Source of the DNA: Blasia pusilla
Lineage: Eukaryota; Marchantiophyta; Marchantiopsida; Blasiales
DNA: 64,000 nt
Assembly (NCBI GenBank): GCA_050084515.1
Contig: CM114272.1
Location: forward strand, 51,894,001-51,958,000
Direction: 5' to 3'
Position 1 is the stretch's first letter. The number at the start of each line of letters is the position of its first letter. Positions 47,590 to 59,451 of the stretch are shown piece after piece. Below the pieces are notes generated by a model. The model had not been told where the DNA came from and made no database searches. It saw only the letters and a program-made list of their open reading frames with translations. Made by a program: the position numbers and the translations under genes.

Positions 47590-48122
47590 TGACATGCGAT
47601 GGCGGCGAAGTTGATAGATATGCCAGCTTGACCGCCATAGAGCGAGTAGTGGTGACACCTGGAGTAGTGTTACTGGATAACCGTGCTGGAGTATTTTGCT
47701 TGGTTAGTCCGACGGGGACAGTATACCACCTGCAGCGCGTCCTACTTGATTCGGGAGCGCAACCCTTGATGTTAGGGAAGGCGGCGTATTTAGCGTTGGG
47801 ATTACCGAAGGCCGACATTCAGACTTGTCCCTTCCAGATACAGACCTCGATTGGGGGCGTGTCATCCACGCAGTGTATGAATCGACAGGAGATAGTTGTC
47901 AAAGTCCAGCTAGAGCATGCGACAGATAGTGCTATGGTGTGCACACGTGCGATTACGACACCAGCTGAGTCGTACGATGTGTTGGTGGGAAGTACAGTGT
48001 TATATCCCCTAAGATTCATCCTTGACTTCTGGGAGGAGACCGTTGCTTATGGGCCAGGGTGGCGGTCAGGTGACGGCCGGAAGAGTCTGTTACCCGTGCA
48101 GTTTGCAGGGAAAGGTGGTTAA
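47586..48122 (+). pseudogene. Retropepsin-like protease of element 2
   Basis: LLDSGAQPLMLGKAAYLALG carries the intact DSG active-site triplet, followed by ESYDVLVGSTVLYPL. The frame runs on, after one TAA at 48120, directly into the methyltransferase in the same frame, which shows that the two were one polyprotein. Confidence 0.88.
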
Positions 48123-48338
48123 TCACGAGACGAGTCTGTAACCACGTTGGCAGCTTTCACAGGTAGTATTAGCTGGCTAGGAGAGTTGTTGGAGGGGAAC
48201 GCACATGTGGAGGATGTCCTAGTAGCGGATAGTCCCACGGAGAGACAGGCCATGGCGGGTGTCTCTTCCCATGTGGACGAGACCTCTTCACCATTGTGGG
48301 GTACGACTCGAGAGCTATAGAGGAGTGCCGACGACCTC

Positions 48339-49400
48339 GTGAGGCAGGCGTGGAGTCATGCCTTTATCCCGCAGCAACGAGAGTCAAGTGACGATCGGGC
48401 TCATGGAGTGGAGACGTTGACCCCACTGGATACTACACCCATTGTGTGGCAGTGTCGAGAGGATGGTGTTAGGGTGTTAGATCTCTTCAGAGGGATTAGC
48501 ACCGGATTGGCTGCAGTATTGCAGGCGGGCATACAGGTGCATCAGTACCTTTATGTGGAGAGAGATGAGACCGCGCGACGAGTATCTTTATGTCACGTAG
48601 CGAGATTAGTCCAGAGGTATCTTGAGTTGTTGTCGGTATCTGCACTACAGGGATATCAGCATACATTACCCGCCGACATCTCTTTGGTGGCGGCGCAGGA
48701 TCTGGATAGAGTTGGCACCATTCATTTGGTGATTGCTGGATGGCCATGTCATCGTCATTCATCAACTGGCCGAGGATTTGGATTGCAGGATTCGAGGTCA
48801 GGGATGTTTTGGGAGATGCTGCGAGTAGTACGACACTTGTAGGAGAGACAGACATGTTCTCCATCGTATATTTTGGAGAACGTGCCGTTGTTGGAAGACA
48901 CTCGTGCACATGTGATGATGAGTGTGCATCAGGTGAGATCCCGGTTGGGACTTGCTGTGTTGTTAGATGCAGCGAGAGTTGGGTCACGTGCCCATCATCC
49001 ACCACTGTGGTGGACGAACCTCATACCATCAGAAGTACTGAGTCGGGCATAGGATGGAGTCTAGAGAGCATCACATCTCATAGTGGATGCTATTTTGGGC
49101 TCAGGGCGTCGATCTCAGGTGGTGACGCGGATGATAGACCACCGTTGGAGATGGCGAATAGGGTGGGGGAGTTGAGGGCAGCCTTACCTACGTTGGTGAG
49201 CTTCCCAGCATCCCATGCCTTTCGTCAAGGAGGGCCAGGCATGATTTGGTATGAGGTGACCCGAGCATTAGAGAAGCCTACAGTAGATGAGCGCGAGCGT
49301 GCCATGGGGTTTGGTACGGGTACTATGGCGGTGCCAGGTATGATTGAGACATCCCAGGTGTTGGGGTAGGCATGGACCTCAATTGTCTCATGTGAATAAT
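48339..49400 (+). pseudogene. DNMT3/DRM-like DNA (cytosine-5) methyltransferase domain of element 2
   Basis: This is the better preserved copy. Motif I is VLDLFRGISTGLAAVLQAG (from 48472), with YLYVERDET as the motif II acidic position. Motif IV is IAGWPCHRHSS (catalytic Cys 48747-48749) followed by GLQDSRSGMFWEMLR. Motif VI is YILENVPLLE (about 48868) and motif VIII is SRAHHPPLWWTNL (about 48990). The C-terminal blocks are ALPTLVSFPASHAF and RERAMGFGTGT. In DNMT3 enzymes motif I is likewise followed by a GIxTGL stretch. Damage is a TAG at 48840 (CAG in element 1), two stops near 49050 and a frameshift near 49125. The gap between motif VIII and the C-terminal blocks is short, so a large target-recognition domain is absent. 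Confidence 0.88.
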
Positions 49401-49710
49401 CAGCCTAGGTGTGGCTGAGTAGAGACGTATGCGAGTGTCATCCATGTCATCACGTCCACGAGTTGGACCATTTTCTATAGGGTCTATACAGGCATTGGCT
49501 GGGGGCGGGATGAGGAGAGATAGGCATCCATGGACTTCTTGGGACGTCGTCCGAGCAGAGAGTGCGAAGGCGGCCAGAGTAGCACATGTTCATTTTTTGG
49601 ATGTGGAGCATGGTGTAGGAGGTCAGAGTGGAGTGGCTGTTGCTGAGGTGGCTAGGGTTGCTACATAGCAACCAAAGTCGGAGGTTACGTCCTCTACGAG
49701 TGAGGTCACA

Positions 49711-50480
49711 ATGGAGACTTGGGAGCCTGTGATAGGTCTCAAGTTGATAGGAGGAGAGCGACGGCGAGTTCATAGGTTTCTGAGAGGGCATGTAAGTTGT
49801 TTTGCCTTCAGTATGAGAGACTTGGGTACATTGAAGGGTCTCGGGATATGGATTGAGTTGGCTAGTGGTACGCCAATCTTTTGTCGACCCTACAGGTATT
49901 CTGATATGGAGCGAGCCTTGATTCATAGCAAGAGTCAGGACTTGTTGGAGGCAGGACTTGTGGAGTTATCACATGGGGAGTATGCATTTGTCACAATCAT
50001 GCCGGCGAAGAAGGATATATATGGCAATTGGATAGATAGGCGGATGCGTGGAGATTACCGTCCTATCAACCGATAGACGAGGTCAAATCGGTACGCCATG
50101 CCTACTCTTGAGGAGATCTTTGATACGGTAGGGCATGCAAAGATCTTCAGTACTTTAGATCTCCGTGCTGGTTATCATAAGCTTCCTATCAGGTTGGAGG
50201 AAAGGGAGAAGACAACATTCTCGGGGATAGATCGATTTGGGAGAGATTTCTTATATCAATGGCGGTTCTTACCATTTGGGTTGAAGAACGTGCCTACAGA
50301 GTTTTAGAGAGTGATGGATAGGATTCTGGATGGCTTGGATTTTGTATGATGTTACATAGATGATATTCTTATCTTCAATTCCACGGTTGAGGAGCATGAG
50401 CGACACCTAGAGGAGGTGTTTCGACGATTGCAATTACATGGACTGAAGTTACATCCAGGCAAGTGCGGATTCTTAGGAGC
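49711..50480 (+). pseudogene. Reverse transcriptase of element 2
   Basis: PYRYSDMERALI, DRRMRGDYRPINR, DLRAGYHKLPIR, FLPFGLKNVPTEF and YIDD (50353-50364) are all present. TAG codons at 50074 and 50305 replace CAG of element 1. Confidence 0.92.
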
Positions 50481-50519
50481 AGATTGAGTACTTGGGACAT
50501 ACCATATACCCGAGTGGGT

Positions 50520-51181
50520 TAGGCGCTTGACAGACATAGGTGAAGGCTATTGCGCAGATTCCACGCCCTACAGATGTGAGTCGAGTCCGAGCGTTTCTTG
50601 GACTGGAAAACTTCTATTGACGGTATGTCAAGGGTTTTAGTACACTCACAAAGTCTTTGACCTTGTTGAAGAGACTTGATAAGGTTTGGTTATGGGGAGA
50701 AGATCAAGAGCGAGCATTTTAGGAGCTCAAGGACAGGTTGACGTCCTCACCCATTTTATAGAGATCGGTTAGGGGTCACCCATTCCAATTACATACGGAT
50801 TGGAGCATGTTGGATCTAGGAGTAGTGCTTACTCAGAGGGATGACGAGGAGAGGGAGTTCGTTGTGGCTTATGCGAGCCGATCAGAAAATATTGCAGAGC
50901 CAAATTCCAGTTCTTACGAGGGAGAGTGCTTGGCTGCAGTGTGGGCCGTGGCACATTTCAAGTGCTATTTATTTGGCAACCCTTTCACACTTATCACTGA
51001 TCATCAGCCGTTGAGGTGGTTCATGGAGTCCGACAAGCTTACGGGAAAGCTTGCCAAGTGGGCTCTATTACTACACGAGTATGAGTTTGAGGTGGTTCAA
51101 AGGCCAGGCTGGTTGAACCACGATGCGGATGGGTTGAGTCGTAACCCATGTCCGAGTCAGAGAGACGATACAAGAGCTTGA
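50520..51181 (+). pseudogene. RT connection and RNase H of element 2
   Basis: The frame 50807-51181 gives the RNase H blocks YEGECLAAVWAVAHFK and TDHQPLRWF, followed by the HDADGLSR connection motif lost in element 1. Upstream the connection region has several stops, including TAG at 50720 for CAG. Confidence 0.9.
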
Positions 51182-51205
51182 TGGCACGGAGAGAGTGATG
51201 AGAAG

Positions 51206-52620
51206 ATGGTGCCTGGTTGGCATGCATCTACCTATCTTTGTTGGTTGACTGTGGTAGGACAGCCACATATGATGACTCCAATCGTGGGGTTGGATGATGA
51301 GTCTTTGGATTCAAAGTTCAGTGAGGAGGCGACAGGTGGTCGTGATATCCATGACGATGTGGAGGTTGTGGAGTTCTTGCGCACTAGCGTCATAGCGAGC
51401 ACAGTGAGTGCTAGGAAGCGGGATCGGATCCTACAGCGAGCCAGGAGGTTCAAGTGGGAGAGGACTCACATTTTGCGCGTATGGGGAGATGGTAGGATAC
51501 GGGTGGTACCTCATCCTTCCCAGCAAGCACGTGTAGTGCGACATGCCCATGAGGATTTGGGACATTTTGGAGTGAAGCGTACTTACAGCTTACTCCAGAT
51601 TCAATATTGGTTGGGCGGCATGCATACTGGGGTACAGTAGTTTGTGGCCAGATGTATGGTATGTGACAGAGTGCGAGCATCCTTCAATGCTTCCACTCTG
51701 CAGTTACATCCTTTGCCGATTATGGGTTTAGGTTATCGGTGGAGTTTAGACTTTGCGGGACCTTTGCCATTGACGGGGCGTCATCATAAGTACGTGTTGG
51801 TCATGGTGGAGCATTTCTCCAAGTGGATAGAGTTGGTGGCACTACCGAACAAGGCGAGCAAGGGAACAACTTATGCGTTTCTAGATCGTATGCTTAGTCA
51901 TTTTGGTGCACCGGCGGAGGTCTTGACTGACCAGGGTACCGAGTTCAGGGGAGAGTTTCAAGCCTTGTGTGATCAGGTGCTAATAGATCACCGCACCACG
52001 TCCAGAGATCATCATGAGGCGGATGGGTTGGCGGAGAGAGTAGTAAAGACAGTGAAGAGAGGATTGCACAAATATGGCTTGCAACGAGGATAGTTGAGGG
52101 AGTGGGACCTACAGTTGCCATGGTTGACTATGGGTTATCGCTTTAGTCGGTAGGCATCCTTGGCGTCAATTTCACCATACTTTTTGCTCTTTGGGAGAGA
52201 TCCAGATTTACCTGCAACTATTCGACGTAACATGGCGGAGGTGTTAGATCTTGATGATCCAGATGTGTGGGTACAAGCATGTTCTCAAAGGGCGGAGATT
52301 TTTCGTAGAGTTATACTTATGGCCTTTGAGAACTTAGCTATTGCTCACCATAGGGATACATTGAGGTACGCGACCATTCCTGGAGGACATTATCGTCCAG
52401 GTATTTGGAGGTTTCATCCTGGAGATTACGTGTATTTACAGTAGGCGGCACCCACGACACTAGATGTCACTGCAGGACGCATGATCCTACGTGTGCGCGA
52501 GATATTACCGACTTGAGTCCTCATGTTGGAGGGACGGGATGGTATGGTTTGGAAGGATCATGTGCGCAATTGTGCACCATGTCATCTTCCGAACATAGAA
52601 GGGACAGTGGATCCAAGCTA
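51206..52620 (+). pseudogene. DDE integrase of element 2
   Basis: The HHCC domain (HAHEDLGHFGVKRTYS...CMVC) and the DDE core (SLDFAGP, VLTDQGTEF, DGLAERVV) are preserved across three open stretches. TAG at 51638 and 52442 stand for CAG in element 1. Confidence 0.92.
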
Positions 52621-52639
52621 GGCAGTGGTACTTGCAGGC

Positions 52640-52786
52640 TTGAGGTGTATGTTGTGCGGATCTACGAGGGATGCAACCACCATATTGGTATGTGATGGTT
52701 TCTCTCAAGGATGGCATATGTGATGTCTGACCCTCCCTCTTGATGTAGTTCCCACGAGACGATGGATGTGTCTGAGATGTGTATAG
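52640..52786 (+). pseudogene. PHD finger of element 2
   Basis: CMLC, VCDGF, GWHM, a stop, CL and finally RRWMCLRC. The fourth Cys is Phe here, whereas the last Cys pair, lost in element 1, is intact. Together the two copies show a complete C4HC3 ancestor. Confidence 0.8.
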
Positions 52787-52853
52787 GGTAGTAGATCATG
52801 TCAGAGAGATGTGATATTTTCTATCTGGAGTTAGGGGGATTCAACTGCCAGCT

Positions 52854-53000
52854 AGGGGGGCGGTTGTGTGATCTCAATGTATATGTATGAGTTGATTTTT
52901 GTACATGTGTGGATCAACCCGTGTGTGGGGAAGATTGGTGTTGTATGGTGTAGATGTGACCAGCGATGTATGTTGTGTAGCGATATATATGCGCACGACA
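52854..53000 (+). repeat. Polypurine tract and B segment of element 2
   Basis: AGGGGGG (52854-52860) and CG precede B (52863-53000). Only the last ~40 bases (AGCGATGTATGTTGTGTAGC to CGCACGACA) clearly match B1/B2; the rest has diverged. AGAC follows. Confidence 0.75.
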
Positions 53001-55157
53001 AGACTTCCAACATGGGAAGTAACTCATACAAAAAAAAAACAAAGGCATTATGTATACAACGCCGATATGGCTAGCACAAATTTCCTTACAAGGGAAGCCC
53101 TAAACCTGGCATGGGAAGTAGCTGACACGTGTCTCTTCAACAATTAGCATGAATGTGTTTAAAATTATAACACGTAACACAAATGTTACTTTATCTAGAA
53201 GTTAATAACCAAGGTCGTATCTCAAATAGTAATTCAATCAAATAGTGTTGAAGAGCATAAATGGCATTCTTATATACCTAGAAAACCTTGTAGATCTTGA
53301 AAAAAAAGGGAGACAAAGCCACCACGCCGAGGGATCTAGAATGAGAAAAAATTATAATAATGAGAAAATCCTTTAGAAAAAATATAATAAAATAAAAATT
53401 CCCTTGATGTTGGAGGAGGAAGAGAAGGAGACCAACCATTGAGGTTTTTTCTCGTATAGTAACTATGTCAATTATGTTGGAATCTTTTTGATCTTAGACT
53501 CATCTTGGTCATCTTCTTAAACTTGCAGTCTGAGTTTTTCTTTTTGCACTTAAGTTGGGGTTTTCCAAAGTTATTGGGATCTTTGGGCCTTCTTCTCTAA
53601 TGAATATGCTCAAAAGAAATTTCACATGTTGCTTTCTTCTTGTAGTGCGATTCTGGTTTGCAATTGGTTTGAAGGATTCCTTTTGGTTTTCTTATTCTTC
53701 AGCTTGTTGGGCCTAACTTTATGACCTCATCCCTTTATATTTTTCATAGGAGGATAACTTTCACTTTCTACTCACATCCTCTTTTTGGGCGTTTCCAAAT
53801 TTCTTCTTAACTTTCTTCTGGACTACCAATTTTTTGTCATGCGCCTACTCCTCTTGAACATCAATCTCAAGTGTTGCGGAAGCATATGTTTTGTAGGACA
53901 CGCTCACACTGCTCAAACACACTCACATTATTTTGGTCTGGATCAATAAGCCTTCCAACTCCCCAAGTTCTTGACCCGGTCCATTCATCAAGCTCAACCC
54001 TCCTAGTTCTTCATTTCCCAACACGGGCAAGTCTTCCTAGATTTGGGACAGACTTTCTGGATAGTCGGGGCATAAAAAATGGCGCTCGCATGCCTAGCGG
54101 TCCTAATTGTCCAATAAACCTCGCATAAGTCCCTAACTGAGACTCAAAAATGAGTCACAGATTGGAATCCAAAGATGATTTTTGAAATCTACTTACTTAG
54201 ACTTAGCTTGGTGTTCGCATCCCAACGCTAACCTCTTGATCCATTTCGTGCTTTTGGTTCACCCTGTGGCTCCCCAAAGTGGAGTTAAGGTCCCAAACAC
54301 CTTTGAAGACCCTTCCCCTTATATATACTTCTAGGGTTCTTTGCCCTCCCCTATCTTTGGGAAAGGACTTTTGGGGCACTCCTTCTGGCCATAAACCAAA
54401 CTCCTCGTTTAGTAGTTTTCGAGTAGTTTCTCAACCTTTACTTATGCATTTTTCTAGATCTTTGATGCATTGGAACCAACTTTGCATAAGTTTTTCAACG
54501 CCACCTTACTTATCCCAAACACATCTTAGGTATGAAAGTTATGGTCCAAAATACACGGAAAACCCCAAATGCTACTCACGTTCCAAATCTATTTTTCAAC
54601 CTATTTGGTAACCATTCTTCCTAGACTCGACTCCTCCCAAGTCTTGGTTCACGTTTGGTTCAGGTTTCTTGAGTCGCAACCATAAATGCATTAGACGGTC
54701 AACTTGCTCGCGTCTCACATCTTGTGTCTCCTTCAAACGACCTCTTCAGCGCGCGATCATCCTAGTGTAAGCCTACTAGAGTTTTGATGTTTTGCTTCGG
54801 TGCTCGTTTGGTTATGAGGGTTGTGACACTCACTCCTCTTTAGAGATTGATGCCCTCATTAACGCAAACCTTGTAATGTCAAGTCTTCTTGGGAAGCCGA
54901 CCCCTTGACATCGGATTGCGTTTTGGTATCTAATCCGCAATTCTTGAGGCGTTCCATTCACATGCCAACATACACACTAGTCAATGATTTAACATAGTTG
55001 CAATCCCGAGAAATTTTACAAAACCATCATACTATAATATGTTCCACTTTAATCTCCTAGTTATCAGTTTCATTGTGCTACACTTTCACTAAGTCTTACT
55101 CAAACATATTGTCTTACTACATTCTTAAATATTGTACCAGCCTCACACTAGTTATTT

Positions 55158-55263
55158 TTCTTTGTCCTCTTTTGAGATTTGTTATTACAAGACAACTAAC
55201 ATCATGCCCATTCTTTGTCCTCTTTTGAGATTTGTTATTACAATAAAACTAGCATCCTGCCCA
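55158..55263 (+). repeat. 53-bp tandem duplication
   Basis: TTCTTTGTCCTCTTTTGAGA starts at 55158 and again at 55211; the two copies differ at only a few bases. Confidence 0.85.
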
Positions 55264-55310
55264 TACGGATGAAAAAAATATGTTAAATACGGGAAGACTT
55301 CAAAACTTCC

Positions 55311-55355
55311 ACGTGTCGACACAAGAGGTTTGAGGAACCTCTTGTGTCGACACGT
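55311..55355. repeat. 45-bp perfect palindrome, 20-bp arms
   Basis: ACGTGTCGACACAAGAGGTT, loop TGAGG, then the exact complement. It includes two GTCGAC sites. It lies about 1 kb upstream of the PPR start codon. Confidence 0.95.
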
Positions 55356-56331
55356 TTAGTAATCCCATCCTGTTTTAATAAATACATAAAAAAGTCATTT
55401 GCAAAAGAAAATTAGAAAAGTCAAAAAGAGAAATTCTGAAAGTAATGACATGTGCGTCGCGTCCGGATCTCCACAAATTTGATTTTGCTCCTAAACAGAA
55501 GAGTTTAGATGAAGAAATGCGGTGCGTGAGAAGATTGCTGCGGATGGGGCCTGTGTATGTGTCGGAGAATTGATGAGAGTGGAGAGGGATATGGATGAGC
55601 TTTGCTGCAGTAGTTGGCGCTGTTCAGTTCTGTTGACTCGTGGCTTTTAGGCTGTGGAAATGCGTGGTTAGCAGGGCTGTTTGATGAGAGCGGAGCAGAA
55701 GGATGGGAGTCGTGCATCGATTTTTAGCGAGTTGGTTCGCGGAGAAGGAAGGCCCCGCGAGTATGGAGGTAAGAGGAGAGTGTCGTGGTGATGGGAGGCT
55801 TTTCGTGTCGCTGAATGGAGTAGCGCAGAGCAGGATTAGGCGTGCTGTAATTTTGAGATGTGGTCTGCGAAAACTTGGGAACAGGATTCTCTTAGAAATG
55901 CGGTTGCGTCTCGAAGCTTGCTTCTGTGGCCTCATGTGATAGCGGGATTCGCCGAGATGCTGGCTTTGGTTATATCAGTATGCCGCTTGTTACTCGTATA
56001 GAAGCTTTTCTCATACTTTTGCTGCATGTGAGCAGTTTTGCAGGCCGTGAATTTCTTCGTCGAATGTTGTTGGAGTGTTCAGGATTTTTGCCCCTTTGTC
56101 ATTTGTGAGTAACAGGCTAGTCGTTGATTTCCTGGTGACGAGTCAATCAAGGCTCAGGTGTCGGCATTCTAATGAGCGCTCTCCTCGTTAATTCCACAGG
56201 AAAAGAAACTCCGAAGACGTTGCCGAGGGCCGGCTGTTGGGAATTAAATAAGAACTCCCCCAGCGAAATGTCAGGAGTTTGAGAAGGTTTATTCTGCCAC
56301 ATCGTAATCAGTGGTTTGAAAGAGCTCTCTG

Positions 56332-59300
56332 ATGCTTGGACCGCTTTCTGCCCCATGCGGAGGGGCAACTACCTTTGTTTCGCTATCTTCCGTTCCCGAC
56401 AGTAAATTCCTCTTCAAACGTAGTGTGTTCCTCTCTGGTCCGCGTTCTCGGGGTCTACTCTGGTTCAGGAATTCGTTTCTTCCAGTGTCTCGCACCTACC
56501 AGTTGTTCCAAAGACGCGGTCGTTCGACTTGTGCCACAGCGAGCGTGGAATCAGATGAAAGCATTGAGAATTCGCTCTTCCTCCACTCTTTGGATGCCGA
56601 TAAGCCATCGAGTGTAGGCACGGGTTCAAGAACGGAAGGGGAAGGTCAATCCTTGGCACATACTCATTTCGGCCAGGATGAAGAATTGGAAGGCAGGCTG
56701 CAAATTCAAAGGTCTGAAGCCACTTCCACAAGCGGCGATGCGGGGATTGTCAGCGAGAATGTTACTCATCCTTCTGAGAAATCCGTGGCTGAGGAGCAGT
56801 ATGTTTGGTCCAGCGAAGGATTCATTCCAATCCCAGACCAAGTTCTTTCGCAGGAGAACTCGGGGGATGAAACTGTCGTATCTTGCGGGAGGAGAGAAAA
56901 GTTACTGGTCGGGCGGAGAAGATATTTGACCGGAGAAAACGATTACCAGCGTTGGATGCCGGAGAACTCACAGCGTGTAGTAGCTTCTAACCAGAACCTG
57001 GGGGAATTGAACCAATTTGTATCGGAGGAGGATAGGGATCAACTTTCCAACATCAATGCTTCGAAAGCTGAATTACATCGCCGGTCGGTGGATGAAACAT
57101 TTTTGGAGCATGGAAACGATGAGGTTAATGAAATCGAGTTAGCGGAAGGAACAAGCGTAGCAGTTAAACAGACCGGCCAGGATGTTCTAGTGGAGTTTTT
57201 GCAGTCTCGTAGTAAGTATTGGGATAATAACACACAAGGTGAGCGCCAGAAAACAAAACACTCGGTCTTCGAAAAGAAGCAGATTGAGATGAGTCCCAAG
57301 CAGCCTCCAGTTCAACGAAGTACAGCTGAGGAGGACGTTGATCATGAGGCCTTTCCTCAAACAGTAGACTCGGCTGGCAGTTTAGATCCCCCTGCCAAGC
57401 TCACAAGGACCCAACCTCAAAGTACTACAAATGAAGGTGACACGAGTCGAGGGCTTCTGCCTGGAGTCCAAGGTAGGTCCTTTAGCGCAGAAAATGGTTT
57501 TGAACCGGGAGGTTGGACGGAAAGAGTTGTGAATATTGCTCTGAGCTTGCCTCAAAATAGTAGTCTGGAGGATTTTCTAAAGCCATTTCATGGCAAGATA
57601 ACAACGAGAGCAGGGAATCAGGTTCTAAAGGCCTTAGGCACAGGGCAATTGACATGGTCATTACTATCGTTTTTCCAGTGGATGCGTCTTCATGATCCTT
57701 GTCTTCTTGACTCTCGGAGTTTTTGTACCGTTTTCACCTACCTTGGGAAGGTGGGAATGGTGGATCGGGCTCTTCTGTTGTACAAGAACATGCCATCTGG
57801 TAGGCAATTTGAGGCTGTGGAGGTCTACAATTCGTTATTAGCAGCTCTTGCGAGGTGCGGCAGGTAATTCTCCCTACACTTCGTGGAATTCCCTGTATCT
57901 GTAGGTAAAGATTTTCCATCTTTGGCACGGTTTCATCCCTTGCGGTGGGTCGGCTGAACGCAGCAGGATTCTTGCAAGAGAAAAGATACACCAGGGCTCA
58001 TGTTTGGTAATCTGATGAAAATTTGCGCAATTTGCGTCCACACTTAAACTCACTTTCGTTTATGCAGGGCAGACACAATCACCTCACTTCTCGAAGAGAT
58101 GGAAGCTAAGAAGATAGACAGAGACGCTGTCACTTATAGCATACTAATGACAGCAACTAAAAAAGACAAGAACAGACTTGAGAAAGTGTGGAGTATGTTT
58201 GATGACATGTTGGGAAATGGGGTGATTCCCAGCGTGACTGCTTTTGGGTCTCTTATCAAAGCCTTCTGTGATGAAGGTTATCATAAGCAAGCTCTGGTTA
58301 TAGTTATGTCTATGGAGAAAATGGGCATATCACCAAATGTTATAATATATAATACACTGATTGATGCCCATGGCAGAGCTTCACAGCTGGAGGAAGCAGA
58401 GGGTCTTCTCCTAGAGATGAAGCAAAGAGGATTGCATCCAACAGAGTCTACCTACAATGCCCTGGTAAATGGCTACGCAAAAAATGGTCAATGTGAGGTT
58501 GCTGAGGAGTTGGTTCTGGAGATGCAGGAGCAAGGACTCAGACCAGATGTGTTCACGTACACATCCCTCATAAGTGCTTTCGGAAAGCAGAAGCGTACTG
58601 AAGATGCCGTGAATGTGTACTTAAGGATGAGAAAGAATGGTGTTCCACCGAGTAGTCACACTTACACTGCTCTCATTAATGCTTATGCGGAAGGAGGATG
58701 GAGCCATAAAGCTGAGAGAGCTTTGGAGGATATGAAGCGAGAAGGCTTGCAGCCAACTGTTGAAACATACACGGCACTGCTCGATGGATACCGTCGGACA
58801 GGGAATGTGGATATGGTGTTACAGGTTTGGAACATGATGAAAGAGAGTGGTTTTGAACTCACCAGAGTGACGTATATCACTGTAATGGATGCATTTGCAA
58901 AGCAGGGACAGTTTAATGAAGTTAGAGAGGTGATGACCGACTTTATGAATCATGGATTTGAGTCTGACACTCTGATTTACAACATGCTCATCAATGCTTA
59001 TGCCAGAGGTGGTCTGCAGTCAAAACTTCCTAAAACACTGATGGAGATGCGGACTGCAGGTTGTCAACCAGATTCCTTCACTTACTGCACACTCATCTAT
59101 GCTAGTCTTCGTTTTCGAGATTTCACTAGTGCTTTTGAGTATGACAGGGAGATGAATGAGAAGGGTCTTCGGCCTGATCCCAAAACATACTCAAAGATGA
59201 AACACATCCTTAACGCCAAACTGGCTGAGAAAGAGGAGAATGACAGGAAAGCTGCTTTGGGTCAATTGCGGAAGAAACTCAAACAGCAGGCTCGCAAGAA

Positions 59301-59451
59301 CCCTCAGAGAGCGAAACAAAATTTCAAACAAAATTCAGGATATCAAACTCCTCGGTCACAAAGGAAGGGGCCCAATAAGAGAATCACTGAGATTGAAAAA
59401 GCACTTTGGAAATCAAAGGACTCTCATCAGAAAGAATCTTCTGTAACCTAG
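56332..59451 (+). CDS. EMB1006: P-class pentatricopeptide repeat protein, EMB1006-like, 2 exons
   Basis: PPR proteins bind organelle RNA and direct its processing or translation. Exons are 56332-57863 and 58068-59451 (GT-AG, phase 2), giving 971 residues. The start gives an Arg/Ser-rich, acid-poor N-terminus (about 75 residues) that fits a plastid transit peptide. Residues about 80-390 are acidic, low-complexity and poorly conserved in look. From about residue 425 on there are roughly a dozen 35-residue P-type repeats, for example VTYSILMTATKKD, VIIYNTLIDAHGRA, FTYTSLISAFGKQ and LIYNMLINAYARGG. The C-terminus is a basic tail (LRKKLKQQARKNPQRAKQ). The last repeats (TRVTYITVMDAFAKQG, then YNMLINAYARGG..SKLP, then PDSFTYCTLIYA) are colinear with my memory of Arabidopsis EMB1006 (At5g50280). 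The PPR call is certain; orthology is likely. Confidence 0.92.

Larger units (their letters stand above)
44180..53000 (+). mobile_element. Element 2: diverged methyltransferase/PHD retroelement, A-ORFs-B form
   Basis: Starts TGTCACATCTG and ends CGCACGACA, with AGAC on both sides (44176-44179 and 53001-53004). Domain order equals element 1: gag, two zinc knuckles, protease, methyltransferase, RT, RNase H, integrase, PHD, polypurine tract, B. There is no second A-B at the right end and no B at the left end, so the element has no terminal direct repeat. This is the form expected after B1xB2 recombination of an A-ORF-B-A-B element. Many stops make it a pseudo-element. Confidence 0.85.
53005..56331. 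other. Gene-free region and PPR upstream region
   Basis: 53160-55500 is AT/CT-rich without coding signal. It holds a 53-bp tandem duplication and a 45-bp palindrome, listed separately. 55500-56331 is more GC-rich and probably contains the PPR promoter and 5' leader. Confidence 0.45.

Noticed and set aside
52863-53000. B alone as a short 138-bp LTR of element 2
   Set aside because: No matching copy exists at the left end, and the AGAC duplication borders the A segment, not a B segment.
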